From contig JALZUY010000304.1 of the NCBI GenBank assembly GCA_023301395.1, positions 1 to 37,566 of the forward strand: DNA of 37,566 nucleotides. Direction: 5' to 3'. Positions within the stretch are counted from its first letter, which is position 1. Each line of letters opens with the position of its first letter. The notes beneath the pieces are model-generated. The model was not told where the DNA came from, made no database searches, and saw only the letters and a program-made list of their open reading frames with translations. The translations under genes and the position numbers were made by a program. This DNA is from Nonlabens sp. GTDB lineage: Bacteria; Bacteroidota; Bacteroidia; Flavobacteriales; Flavobacteriaceae. Positions 28,230-37,566 of this stretch are shown here, one piece after another.

Positions 28230-28742
28230 TTAAAGAGATAACAATCCGTCGATGATTGTGGTTAACTCTGGATTACTAGGTCTCATAGCTGCATCATCAA
28301 TCATGCGGCCATCTTTTCCATATAACATATAGCGTGGTATGTTGCTAACGTTGCGTAATTGATAGAGTTTGCCTTTAGGATAATTAAGAGCTAGATAAGT
28401 TTCTTCTATAATTTGCTCTTGTTGATTTGCGTTTGCCCAAGCTTTGGCATCACGATCTACAGAGATGTAGATGAATACCACTTCTTTATCAGTATATTTT
28501 TTCTTGAGCTCTCTTGAAGAAGGCATTTGTGCGCGACATGGTCTACACCAGCTTGCCCAGTAATCTATGTAGATTACTTTTCCTTTATACTTCTCTAAAA
28601 TGGTTTCAAGGTTTGTGTAAGTGCCAGCTGGATCTTCCAGATGAATAATGTCATTATTAGTAAGATCAACTACTACTGGGGCTGGTTCGTTCTTGCAAGA
28701 AATTAAGCAAAATAATACGGGTATTAATAAAGTCCATTTCAT
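28230..28742 (-). CDS. TlpA/ResA-like thioredoxin-fold lipoprotein
   Basis: Lipobox LFCLISC; VIYIDYWASWCRPCRAQMPSSREL (CxxC). Confidence 0.92.
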   Translation of the reverse strand: MKWTLLIPVLFCLISCKNEPAPVVVDLTNNDIIHLEDPAGTYTNLETILEKYKGKVIYIDYWASWCRPCRAQMPSSRELKKKYTDKEVVFIYISVDRDAKAWANANQQEQIIEETYLALNYPKGKLYQLRNVSNIPRYMLYGKDGRMIDDAAMRPSNPELTTIIDGLLSL

Positions 28743-28755
28743 AGTTATATCTTTT

Positions 28756-30123
28756 TTACGAAAACAAATATCTTACTAATTCTTCAATTTTTGAAAATGC
28801 TTGAACATCGGTCCCTACATCTTTAAATTTTTGTTTTGCAGGAGCGATAAACACTTTGTCAAAACCTAATTTTGCAGCTTCATTAACGCGTTGTTCCATG
28901 CGAGAAACTGGTCTTATTTCACCACCTAGACCAACCTCTGCACTGAAACAGTGTTGTGAAGAAATCTCGATATCAAAGTTTGATGATAAAATTGCAGCTA
29001 CCACAGCAAGATCAATTGCTGGATCGTCAACTGTGATTCCTCCAGTGATATTGAGAAAGACATCTTTTTGTCCTAATTTAAAACCAGCTCGTTTTTCAAG
29101 CACTGCTAGAATCATGTTGAGACGTTTTAAATTGTATCCAGTTGCACTGCGTTGAGGTGTCCCATAAACTGCGGTACTTACTAGAGCTTGTACTTCTATC
29201 ATTAATGGACGCATACCTTCCATAGTTGCGGCAATTGCTGTGCCACTTAAGCTACTACCGCGTTGTGATATTAAAATTTCACTAGGGTTGATTACCTCAC
29301 GTAATCCATGACCTAACATTTCATAAATCCCTATTTCGTGTGTACTACCAAAACGGTTTTTCAACGCTCTTAAAATTCTATACGTATGATTACGATCACC
29401 TTCAAATTGCAATACGGTATCTACCATATGCTCGAGAATCTTAGGGCCAGCGATGTTTCCATCTTTGGTAATATGACCTATTAATAGCACTGGCGTGTTG
29501 GTTTCCTTAGCAAATTTTATGAGCTCACTAGTACATTCTCTAATTTGAGAAACACTACCAGCAGTACTTTCTATGATTTCGGTCTGTAATGTCTGTATGG
29601 AATCTATAATCAGCACCTCAGGTTCCATCTCCGTAATTTGACGGAAAATATTTTGAGTTTTGGTCTCTGTGAGAATATAACAATTGGTTGCTTCCTGATT
29701 GATACGGTCAGCGCGCATTTTGATTTGTTGAGCACTTTCCTCACCACTTACATAAAGTGTTTTGAATGGTAAATTAAGACAGACTTGTAATAATAAAGTT
29801 GATTTTCCTATCCCAGGCTCGCCGCCTAATAAAGTCATTGATCCTGGAACTAATCCACCACCTAGAACTCTATTGAATTCGGCATTTGTGGTATCCATTC
29901 TAGGACTTTCTGTTGCGTCTATTTGCGAGATGAGTTGTGGTTGAGGTACACGCTTTCGCGAAAGCGGTTCTCCAGCTAAAGCATCCCAAGAAGGCTTTTT
30001 TTCTTTTTGAACTACCTCTTCAACAAGAGTGTTCCATTCTTTACAAGTGGTACATTGTCCTTGCCAACGTGCGTGTTGTGCGCCACAATTTTGACAAAAC
30101 CAGGTAGTTTTAATTTTGGCCAT
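28756..30123 (-). CDS. radA: DNA repair protein RadA
   Basis: Zinc finger CQNCGAQHARWQGQCTTCKEW, Walker A GGEPGIGKSTLL, KNRFGSTHEIGIYEM, Lon-like C-terminal domain. Confidence 0.97.
   Translation of the reverse strand: MAKIKTTWFCQNCGAQHARWQGQCTTCKEWNTLVEEVVQKEKKPSWDALAGEPLSRKRVPQPQLISQIDATESPRMDTTNAEFNRVLGGGLVPGSMTLLGGEPGIGKSTLLLQVCLNLPFKTLYVSGEESAQQIKMRADRINQEATNCYILTETKTQNIFRQITEMEPEVLIIDSIQTLQTEIIESTAGSVSQIRECTSELIKFAKETNTPVLLIGHITKDGNIAGPKILEHMVDTVLQFEGDRNHTYRILRALKNRFGSTHEIGIYEMLGHGLREVINPSEILISQRGSSLSGTAIAATMEGMRPLMIEVQALVSTAVYGTPQRSATGYNLKRLNMILAVLEKRAGFKLGQKDVFLNITGGITVDDPAIDLAVVAAILSSNFDIEISSQHCFSAEVGLGGEIRPVSRMEQRVNEAAKLGFDKVFIAPAKQKFKDVGTDVQAFSKIEELVRYLFS
29951..29966. repeat. Palindromic repeat CGCTTTCGCGAAAGCG inside radA
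   Basis: Exact 16 bp match; translated in a different frame (PLSRKRV). Confidence 0.95.
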
Positions 30124-31296
30124 TTATTTCTTTTCCTGTAGCATTTCTACTTTATCAAGCACATCATCCTTAGTGATTCCTACAGATGGTTCTAGTGCAT
30201 ATGCAGCATTATAAGATTTTATAGCACGATCTGTTCTTCCTATTCCTTCATAGCCAATTCCTTCTATAAAACGGCCGTATAATTTATCGGGATATTCCTT
30301 CATTGCAAGATCAGCAACATCTATGAGTTCCTCATATTTTTTATTATCTATGAGATGCTCAGCCACTGTAACGATATCTACTAGTCGCACTCGCATGTCG
30401 ATTCCATAAACTTCTTTGATGAATTTGTATTTCTCTAGTAATTTCTCAAGGGCAGTTGCCATGTCCTTATCTTTAATTTCTTTACCGCTTGCGGCCATGT
30501 TTGCAGCAACGGCAGTATTAATTAGTGCGTCTTCATCGATAAGTTTGTATTCTTCAAAAATGTAGTTGAGACCACGTGGAATGGCATGTGCTCCTATTCC
30601 ATATTTATCTACACCTTCAATTTTTTCATAATTGAGATGAATATTTTTACGATTTTCTAGAAGAGAATCTACTGATGTGGTAAACATAAGATCTGTAGTA
30701 CTAGACTTCTCAGGAGTGGCAACGTAGTAATATTGATTGGTTTCCATTTTTGAAATTTTATTGACTAAATTTTCAGTAATAAGAGTGGAATAGTCAGGAT
30801 CTATATTAATGTAAGCATCAAAAGGAACTTTTTTACGCATTAAGAAATAAGTAGCAAGATTTGATGTAATATCCTTTCCTACTATAATAGTAAAAGGAGC
30901 AATGCGGTATTCTTCTTTCATGGTAGAAACCACTTCCATAATGAAATCCATAAACTCAGCACTTTGGGACTCTGGTAAACCGCTGTTGCGATCAATGGCA
31001 GTTTCATCATAACGGCTCTGTCTTTGATTAATCCCTAGTACAAAACTTTCTGGTATTTGATCCCAATAAGATAGATAATCTACATTTCCAGCAACTGGTT
31101 CAAAGAGGTAATCACCATCTAACACCACAATTAGCGGATAGGTTTTCTCTGGATTTTCAGTATAGTTGCGAGGTTTGAGAACTTTAATATTACGCTCTGT
31201 ACCTAGAACATCACTAGGATAGGCTCTATAAAGAGCTTGAGCAAATAAAGTATTGCAAGTAAGTAGCAATAGTATGAAAGCAATAAGGTGTTTCAT
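30124..31296 (-). CDS. Putative alpha/beta-hydrolase esterase with TPR-like C-terminus
   Basis: Signal peptide; YPLIVVLDGDYLFEPVAG...; C-terminal TPR-like repeat. The serine elbow is degenerate or unclear. Confidence 0.75.
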   Translation of the reverse strand: MKHLIAFILLLLTCNTLFAQALYRAYPSDVLGTERNIKVLKPRNYTENPEKTYPLIVVLDGDYLFEPVAGNVDYLSYWDQIPESFVLGINQRQSRYDETAIDRNSGLPESQSAEFMDFIMEVVSTMKEEYRIAPFTIIVGKDITSNLATYFLMRKKVPFDAYINIDPDYSTLITENLVNKISKMETNQYYYVATPEKSSTTDLMFTTSVDSLLENRKNIHLNYEKIEGVDKYGIGAHAIPRGLNYIFEEYKLIDEDALINTAVAANMAASGKEIKDKDMATALEKLLEKYKFIKEVYGIDMRVRLVDIVTVAEHLIDNKKYEELIDVADLAMKEYPDKLYGRFIEGIGYEGIGRTDRAIKSYNAAYALEPSVGITKDDVLDKVEMLQEKK

Positions 31297-31325
31297 GTGA
31301 AATTTTTTGGGAACGAAATTTACAA

Positions 31326-32309
31326 TTATTTAGCCGAAAGACTATTTTTTATGGATAGCATTATAAATGATACTAGACCATATACCAGAACTAACGCTGT
31401 CTGGGATGTCCATAGTATCCAGCCTAGAGAAGTTCCTAAAGTTTCAGTAATTCCAAAAAGTAACAATACCTGTGCTATAAAATAAGGGTAAGCCCCAAAG
31501 CCGCCATTTGTAAAAGCTACTGCAAAACTACCTGCTACAAAGGCACTTAATATACCGCTCACTGGCATTAACGCTGTTTCTGGAAGCGCAAAAACACTTA
31601 CATAAAACATGAGTAAATACATGCTCCATATGAATAATGTATGGGCTAGATAAAGCCATTTTTGCTCCATAGTCCATATGGTTTGAAACCCATCTTTAAG
31701 TCCTGCTAAGAAGCTTTTAATTTTTTTAAACGGCTTGAAATACCATAGTAATAAGACTAAAAGTATAATTCCTATTAGAGCTATTAAGATGTAAATAACT
31801 AGTGTTGATGAGTCCGCTTTTGCGAAAGCCGTATTCAAATGTTCCAAGAAGAAATCAATTATCACATCTCCAGAGATAAGCAATGCGACCGCTGTGATAA
31901 TGAGTAAAATAATAAAGTCGAGAACACGTTCAGCAATTATAGTTCCTATGGCCTTGTCTACAGGAACACTATCTATACGATTAACAATTACAGCACGAGC
32001 AACCTCACCACTACGAGGGATAATTAAATTCATTGCATATCCAGCACCTATGGCAAGTACGTTTGTCATGAATGCAGGTTTGTGTCCTATTGCTTTGAGC
32101 ATGTAATTCCAGCGCCAAGCTCTTGATATATGACTTAGAAAAGCAAGAGCAACCCCTAGAATTACCCAACTATAATCTGCATCAACAAGAAAAGACTGGA
32201 TTTCGCTAATTTGACTATCACTGAATTGTGATAAAGAAAAATATATTAAAAACGCACCTAACCCAAGTGGTAAGATGATTTTTAAGGCTTTAAGAAGTGC
32301 TTTTTTCAA
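31326..32309 (-). CDS. Lysylphosphatidylglycerol synthase-like TM protein (UPF0104 / flippase-like)
   Basis: About 8 TM; RAWRWNYMLKAIGHKPAF, NLIIPRSGEVARAVIV, GTIIAERVLDF, FTNGGFGAYPYF. Confidence 0.88.
   Translation of the reverse strand: MKKALLKALKIILPLGLGAFLIYFSLSQFSDSQISEIQSFLVDADYSWVILGVALAFLSHISRAWRWNYMLKAIGHKPAFMTNVLAIGAGYAMNLIIPRSGEVARAVIVNRIDSVPVDKAIGTIIAERVLDFIILLIITAVALLISGDVIIDFFLEHLNTAFAKADSSTLVIYILIALIGIILLVLLLWYFKPFKKIKSFLAGLKDGFQTIWTMEQKWLYLAHTLFIWSMYLLMFYVSVFALPETALMPVSGILSAFVAGSFAVAFTNGGFGAYPYFIAQVLLLFGITETLGTSLGWILWTSQTALVLVYGLVSFIMLSIKNSLSAK
31815..31829. repeat. Variant palindromic repeat CGCTTTTGCGAAAGC inside the UPF0104-like CDS
   Basis: One mismatch; encodes TAFAKAD on the minus strand. 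Confidence 0.8.
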
Positions 32310-32315
32310 GCTGGT

Positions 32316-32666
32316 TTATGATAAGGTATTGTCCTCTTCATTTGGAAAAAGTAACGTAGGTTTAAAAGCTCTTGCTTCTTCCATTGTCATTTGAGCATAG
32401 CAAATAAGAATAAGTACATCTCCTGGAGATACTTTTCTCGCTGCTGCACCATTAAGAGTGATTTCTCCACTACCTCGAGGACCAGGAATGGCATAAGTCT
32501 CTAAACGGTTACCGTTATTATTATTAACGATTTGCACTTTTTCACCTTCAACTATGTTTGCACCATCCATGAGATCTTCATCTATGGTGATACTACCTAT
32601 ATAATTGAGGTCTGCACCGGTTACTTTAACTCGGTGAATTTTAGATTTTACTACGGTAATTAACAT
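32316..32666 (-). CDS. panD: Aspartate 1-decarboxylase
   Basis: [52 protein letters not shown]. Confidence 0.97.
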   Translation of the reverse strand: MLITVVKSKIHRVKVTGADLNYIGSITIDEDLMDGANIVEGEKVQIVNNNNGNRLETYAIPGPRGSGEITLNGAAARKVSPGDVLILICYAQMTMEEARAFKPTLLFPNEEDNTLS

Positions 32667-32670
32667 GTGG

Positions 32671-32678
32671 CAAAGATA
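32671..32678 (-). promoter_or_regulatory. Possible -7 element just upstream of panD
   Basis: Minus strand TATCTTTG (TAnnTTTG) ending 4 nt before the ATG. Confidence 0.35.
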
Positions 32679-32705
32679 CGATTTGTAACTATTTATTAAT
32701 GGTTT

Positions 32706-33557
32706 TTATGATAAACGCAAATTATCTATTAAACGTACACCTTCAATATGAGCAACTATAAAAGCTCTGTAGGTGTGCTTTTTAAATTTACGTTTTACGG
32801 GAGATAAGGTTTCTTCACTAGCAATAGTGAAGTATTCCAGTTTAAAATTGTATTGTGCTTGAAACAATTTTTCAACCATTTTACAGGTTGCATTTATACT
32901 GTGAGTTTTGAAATATACTAATGTGCTTTGAAGTGTTTCAAATATAAAAGCAGCCTCTTTTCTCGCTTGAGGGCTTAATCTTTCATTACGTGAGCTCATA
33001 GCAAGTCCATGGTTTTCTCTTTTAATGGCACATCCTATTATTTGAATCGATGACTTTAATTTTTCAACCAATTTCTTAACTATTTGTAATTGTTGAAAAT
33101 CTTTTTCTCCAAAATAAGCGTAATCTGGATGGATTTTCTCAAATAAGAACTCAAGAATGGTACCTACTCCATCAAAATGACCTGGTCGGTTTGCTCCTTC
33201 CATAACGTGCTCTAGGCCATCATAGTAATATCTTTTTGAGACTGGATTGTTTCCATATATATCTTCTACGCTAGGCGTGTAAATGACCACTTTGTTTTTA
33301 TCAAAATGGTTGTAAATAAGTTCAATGTCTTGTTCTGCAATTCTAGGATACCTTTTTAAATCACTTGAATTATCAAATTGAGTAGGGTTTACAAAAATCG
33401 ATACAGCTAGAATATCATTTGATTGAATAGCTTGTTCCATTAATGATAGATGTCCTTGATGTAAGGCGCCCATTGTAGGTACAAATCCTATTTTAAGAGA
33501 TTTGTCTTTAAGTTTCTCAATTTGTGTGGTTAAAGTTTTATGGGTTTGAAATACCAT
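32706..33557 (-). CDS. panC: Pantoate--beta-alanine ligase
   Basis: KIGFVPTMGALHQGHLSLM, VSIFVNPTQF, RPGHFDGVGTIL, YFGEKDFQQL, GLAMSSRNERL. Confidence 0.97.
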   Translation of the reverse strand: MVFQTHKTLTTQIEKLKDKSLKIGFVPTMGALHQGHLSLMEQAIQSNDILAVSIFVNPTQFDNSSDLKRYPRIAEQDIELIYNHFDKNKVVIYTPSVEDIYGNNPVSKRYYYDGLEHVMEGANRPGHFDGVGTILEFLFEKIHPDYAYFGEKDFQQLQIVKKLVEKLKSSIQIIGCAIKRENHGLAMSSRNERLSPQARKEAAFIFETLQSTLVYFKTHSINATCKMVEKLFQAQYNFKLEYFTIASEETLSPVKRKFKKHTYRAFIVAHIEGVRLIDNLRLS

Positions 33558-33621
33558 AGGGCTATTGATTTTGCTAGTGTTACAAACATAAGGTTAAACA
33601 ATTAAAGTGCAAGAAATTGTG

Positions 33622-33629
33622 TATTTTTG
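33622..33629 (+). promoter_or_regulatory. Bacteroidota-type -7 element upstream of the glycogen-synthase-like gene
   Basis: TATTTTTG matches TAnnTTTG, 37 nt upstream of ATG 33666. Confidence 0.45.
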
Positions 33630-33665
33630 CAGCTTGCTAAAAGTTAGGCAACTATAAAACAATTT

Positions 33666-34499
33666 ATGAAGGAAAAAAGAGTCTTATACGTATCCTCAGA
33701 AGTTATCCCTTATTTACCAGAAACTGAAGCATCATCGATGTCCTATTTTAGTCCCAAAATGGTAAATGATCGCGGTGGTCAAATTAGAATTTTTACACCA
33801 CGTTTTGGTAATATAAATGAACGCAGACATCAGTTACACGAAGTGATTCGTTTAAGCGGTATGAATTTGATAATCAATGATTTAGACATGCCTTTGATTA
33901 TAAAGGTAGCTTCTATTCCTAAGGAAAGAATGCAGGTTTATTTTATAGATAATGAAGATTATTTTAAACGTAAAGCTACACTTACAGACGAAGATGGAAA
34001 CATGTTTGATGATAATGACGAGCGTGCCATCTTTTTTGCAAAAGGTGTTATTGAAACAGTGAAAAAATTAAACTGGGCTCCAGATATTATTCATGTACAT
34101 GGATGGTTAGCTGGACTACTTCCATTATACATCAAAAACTATTATGGTAATGATCCTTTATTTGAAGATAGTAAAATAGTTACCTCAGTATATAATCAAT
34201 CCTTTGATGGAACGTTAGATACTGAAATGATAGATAAACTTAGGTTTGATGCACTTGATGATGAGGCAGTGGCAGAGTTTGAAGAACCATCTTACATCAA
34301 CTTAATGAAGAATGCGGTTAAATTCAGTGATGGTATAATTAAAGCTAGTGAAGATCTAGATCCAGAACTGAACTCTTATATCGATTCACTTGATAAGCCA
34401 ACACTGGAGTATCATTCTCATGAAGAATTTGCGGATGCCTATGAGGGATTCTATCTTAACGACATATTAGATGAAAAAGAAGAAGATGAAAATGAGTAA
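33666..34499 (+). CDS. Glycogen/starch synthase catalytic-domain-like protein (N-terminal GT5 domain only)
   Basis: RVLYVSSEVIPYLPETEASSMSYFSPKMVNDRGGQIRIFTPRFG; WAPDIIHVHGWLAGLLPLYIK. Confidence 0.85.
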   Translation: MKEKRVLYVSSEVIPYLPETEASSMSYFSPKMVNDRGGQIRIFTPRFGNINERRHQLHEVIRLSGMNLIINDLDMPLIIKVASIPKERMQVYFIDNEDYFKRKATLTDEDGNMFDDNDERAIFFAKGVIETVKKLNWAPDIIHVHGWLAGLLPLYIKNYYGNDPLFEDSKIVTSVYNQSFDGTLDTEMIDKLRFDALDDEAVAEFEEPSYINLMKNAVKFSDGIIKASEDLDPELNSYIDSLDKPTLEYHSHEEFADAYEGFYLNDILDEKEEDENE

Positions 34500-36123
34500 A
34501 ATGAAGCGTGTAGCTTTAAACGTTTCAATTATTACAGGATTAGTTGTAGGATTAGTAGCCTGTGATAATGAGTTGAATAACATAGGGAGCGAAATTTTGG
34601 GAGCAGATCAATTGAATGATCGCATTAAATCTCAGGAATTTGATGTTGTTGCTTTTAATGAGCTTTTAGGACCTGTACAGACTAATAATTTTAATTCTAT
34701 GCCCTTAGGTTCTTATACAGATCCAATATATGGAAGAATGGATTATAGTTTTGTCACACAACTAAATTTACCTACTTCAAATCCTAACTTTGGAACTAAT
34801 CCTGTATTAGATAGCGTAGTGTTGAACGTGCCTTATTTTTCAACTCTGACCACAATTGATGGCGATTCAAGGACTTATGATTTAGATTCAATTTACGGTG
34901 ATGGTACATTTAAACTTCAAGTTTATCGAAACAATTATTTTTTAAGTAATTTTAATTCTGTAGATATTGAAGAACCAGCTGTTTATTTTTCTGATTTGGG
35001 ACCTACGATAGACGCTCAAAAAGGAGAGTTGTTGTATGAAAACATTGGTTTTATTCCTGACCCATTAGAAGTTGAACTTAAAGAAACCGAGGAAGGAATC
35101 ACAACTATTTCACAAAGATTAACTCCTAGATTAAGGGTTGTTTTAGGTAAAACTCTAAATGCTAGTCCTAACCAGATCGCTCAATTAGCTTTTTGGCAAA
35201 ACACTATTCTTGATCAAGAAGGAACTTCTAATTTACAGAGCAATAGTGATTTTCAAAATTACTTTAGAGGATTATATTTTAAAGTTGATGATGTAATATT
35301 TGGAGGAAACTTGACCCATTTAAATATAAATGAAGCTTCTGTAGATCTTTATATAACATCTCAGATTGAGATCATTGGTGATAATACAACGATTTTTGAG
35401 TCTCAACAATCAGTATTCAATTTGGATTTTGGTGGGAATAGAGTTGGTTTTATTGATAATAGCCAATTAAACCCTACTCTAGTATCAGATATTCAAGCAG
35501 CAAATGATGATGTCAATGGAGAAGAGCTTTTATATCTAAAAGGTGGACCTGGATCTATAGTTTTATTAGATCTTTTTGGAGAAGATGCTGATATGAATGG
35601 TGAGGCAGATGCTTTAACAGAAATCATTGCAAATGACTGGTTGATAAATGAAGCATCACTTACCTTTTATGTAGATCAAAATAGTTTTCCTATAGGAACT
35701 GGAGCTTCTGAGCCAGAACGTATTACTGTTTATGATTTTGACAATAATGTAGTTCTTGCAGATTTCTTATTGAGTACAAATGATATAGCGCTTAATTCAA
35801 ATGTCAGTCATTTAGGACGCTTGGAACGAGTAGATCAAGAAGATGAGAGTTCTGAAGGTGTGAAGTACAAAATTAGACTCACGCAACACATCAATAATAT
35901 TATTAATGGAGATACAGAAAATGTTAGATTAGCAGTAGCGGTAACGCAAAACGTCAATCTAATATCAAATAGTGATGTGAAAGGTCCTATTTTGGTAGAG
36001 GAAATTCTACTCGGATCTGCTATATCTCATGAAGGAACTGTATTACACGGGAATCTATCAAGCAACCCAGCAGATGATGATAAGCGCTTGAGGTTAAAGA
36101 TTTTCTATACAGAATCTAACTAA
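34492..36123 (+). CDS. DUF4270 family lipoprotein (track ORF starts at 34471; ATG 34492 is the more plausible start)
   Basis: MSKMKRVALNVSIITGLVVGLVACDNELNNIGSEILG lipobox; domain order typical of DUF4270, upstream of glmS. Confidence 0.85.
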   Translation: MSKMKRVALNVSIITGLVVGLVACDNELNNIGSEILGADQLNDRIKSQEFDVVAFNELLGPVQTNNFNSMPLGSYTDPIYGRMDYSFVTQLNLPTSNPNFGTNPVLDSVVLNVPYFSTLTTIDGDSRTYDLDSIYGDGTFKLQVYRNNYFLSNFNSVDIEEPAVYFSDLGPTIDAQKGELLYENIGFIPDPLEVELKETEEGITTISQRLTPRLRVVLGKTLNASPNQIAQLAFWQNTILDQEGTSNLQSNSDFQNYFRGLYFKVDDVIFGGNLTHLNINEASVDLYITSQIEIIGDNTTIFESQQSVFNLDFGGNRVGFIDNSQLNPTLVSDIQAANDDVNGEELLYLKGGPGSIVLLDLFGEDADMNGEADALTEIIANDWLINEASLTFYVDQNSFPIGTGASEPERITVYDFDNNVVLADFLLSTNDIALNSNVSHLGRLERVDQEDESSEGVKYKIRLTQHINNIINGDTENVRLAVAVTQNVNLISNSDVKGPILVEEILLGSAISHEGTVLHGNLSSNPADDDKRLRLKIFYTESN

Positions 36124-36137
36124 TCAACTAAAAAATT

Positions 36138-37556
36138 ATGTGTGGAATTGTAGGTTACATAGGGCATCGCGATGCTTACCCTATCGTGTTAAATGGTCTT
36201 AAAAGGCTTGAGTATAGAGGATATGACAGTGCAGGAATAGCAATTTATGACGGGAAAGATCTTAAGTTTTCAAAAACCAAAGGGAAAGTTGCTGATTTAG
36301 AAGCAAAGCTAGAGAAAGAGATCACCACAAATGGCACCATTGCTATAGGTCACACTCGATGGGCTACACATGGTGTGCCTAATGATGTGAACTCACATCC
36401 TCATTTTTCTAATAGTGGAGATTTAGTAATTATCCATAATGGAATTATTGAAAATTATCAACCTCTTAAACAGGAGTTGATGAATAGAGGATTTACTTTT
36501 CAATCAGATACTGACACTGAGGTGTTAGTTAATCTTATTGAAGATGTAAAAAATAAAGAAAAAGTAAAACTAGGTAAAGCTGTTCAAATTGCATTGAATC
36601 AAACAATAGGAGCTTATGCAATTGCGGTTTTTGATCGTAAAAAGCCCAATGAAATTATAGTAGCTCGATTAGGTTCTCCTCTTGCTATAGGAGTAGGTGA
36701 AAATGAATTTTTCATCGCTAGTGATGCATCACCTTTTATAGAGTTTACAAAAGAAGCAATTTATCTCGAGGATGGAGAAATGGCTGTAGTACGCACGCAC
36801 AAGAACATGAAGATCCGTAAAATACATGATGATTCACTAGTTGATCCTTATGTACAAGAATTGCAAATGAATCTTGAGCAAATTGAAAAAGGTGGTTATG
36901 ATCACTTTATGCTTAAAGAGATTTATGAGCAACCTCAAGCAATTAGGGATACCTTTAGAGGTAGAATGCTAGTTGATCAAGGTTTGATTAAAATGGCTGG
37001 TATCGATGATCATATCGATAAATTTTTAAACGCAAGACGTATAATAATAGTAGCATGTGGAACATCATGGCACGCTGGTCTTGTAGCTGAGTATATATTT
37101 GAAGACCTTGCTAGAATACCGGTTGAGGTAGAATACGCATCAGAGTTTAGATATAGAAATCCTGTAATTGATAAAGATGACGTTCTTATCGCAATTTCTC
37201 AAAGTGGAGAAACTGCAGATACTATGGCAGCTATCAAAATGGCCAAAGAAAAAGGAGCTTTCGTATTTGGTGTATGTAACGTAGTAGGAAGTTCTATTTC
37301 TCGTGAAACTCACGCAGGAGCTTATACTCACGCAGGACCTGAGATAGGTGTAGCATCTACAAAAGCATTTACAACTCAAATAACAGTTCTTACACTTATC
37401 GCCTTGCAACTTGCAAAGAAAAAAGGTAAGATTTCAACTAGTGATTTCCATAGATACTTACAAGAGTTAGAAAATATTCCAGATAAAGTTGCTGAGGCTT
37501 TAAAGTCTAACGATCATATCGAGAAAATCGCCGCAATCTATAAAGATGCACCTAAC
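36138..37556 (+). CDS. glmS: Glutamine--fructose-6-phosphate aminotransferase, 5' part (runs off contig end)
   Basis: MCGIVGYIGHRDAYPIVLNGLKRLEYRGYDSAG; GHTRWATHG; SIS domain CGTSWHAG, SQSGETADT, STKAFTTQ. Not listed in the ORF track because no stop is reached. Confidence 0.97.
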
Positions 37557-37566
37557 AGATCGGAAG
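37557..37566. other. Probable Illumina adapter read-through (AGATCGGAAG)
   Basis: Terminal 10 bases equal the start of the TruSeq adapter AGATCGGAAGAGC, and they break the expected GlmS sequence after KDAPN. Confidence 0.85.

Noticed and set aside
28856-29155. 99 aa plus-strand ORF inside radA
   Set aside because: Antisense to a highly conserved gene.
37140-37409. 89 aa minus-strand ORF at the window end
   Set aside because: Antisense to the glmS SIS domain; Cys/Ser-rich shadow translation.

Overview
The window looks like an AT-rich Flavobacteriaceae-type (Bacteroidota) chromosomal contig. This is inferred from gene content: SPOR/CCDC81-HU protein, DUF4270 and DUF4292 lipoproteins, exosortase K, and TAnnTTTG-type promoters. 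It is densely coded and mostly housekeeping: atpG (3' part), dut, a sugar-nucleotidyltransferase, pheS, a 3-hydroxyanthranilate dioxygenase, isoaspartyl peptidase/asparaginase, exoIII, radA, panD, panC, a glycogen-synthase-like protein and glmS (5' part). Main accessory content: (i) a polymorphic-toxin-like lipoprotein with a C-terminal PD-(D/E)XK-type domain, followed by two overlapping candidate immunity genes. Its divergent XRE regulator and its own signal peptide both appear disrupted by mutation. (ii) A two-gene exosortase K / MSEP-CTERM module with VIT- and VWA-like regions in the substrate. (iii) A 16-18 bp perfect palindrome, (A)CGCTTTCGCGAAAGCG(T), present about 8 times both between and inside genes; inside genes it is mostly read as the peptide AFAKA. 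(iv) Several other intergenic repeat and hairpin families. The last 10 bases (AGATCGGAAG) look like Illumina adapter read-through at a contig end, not biology.
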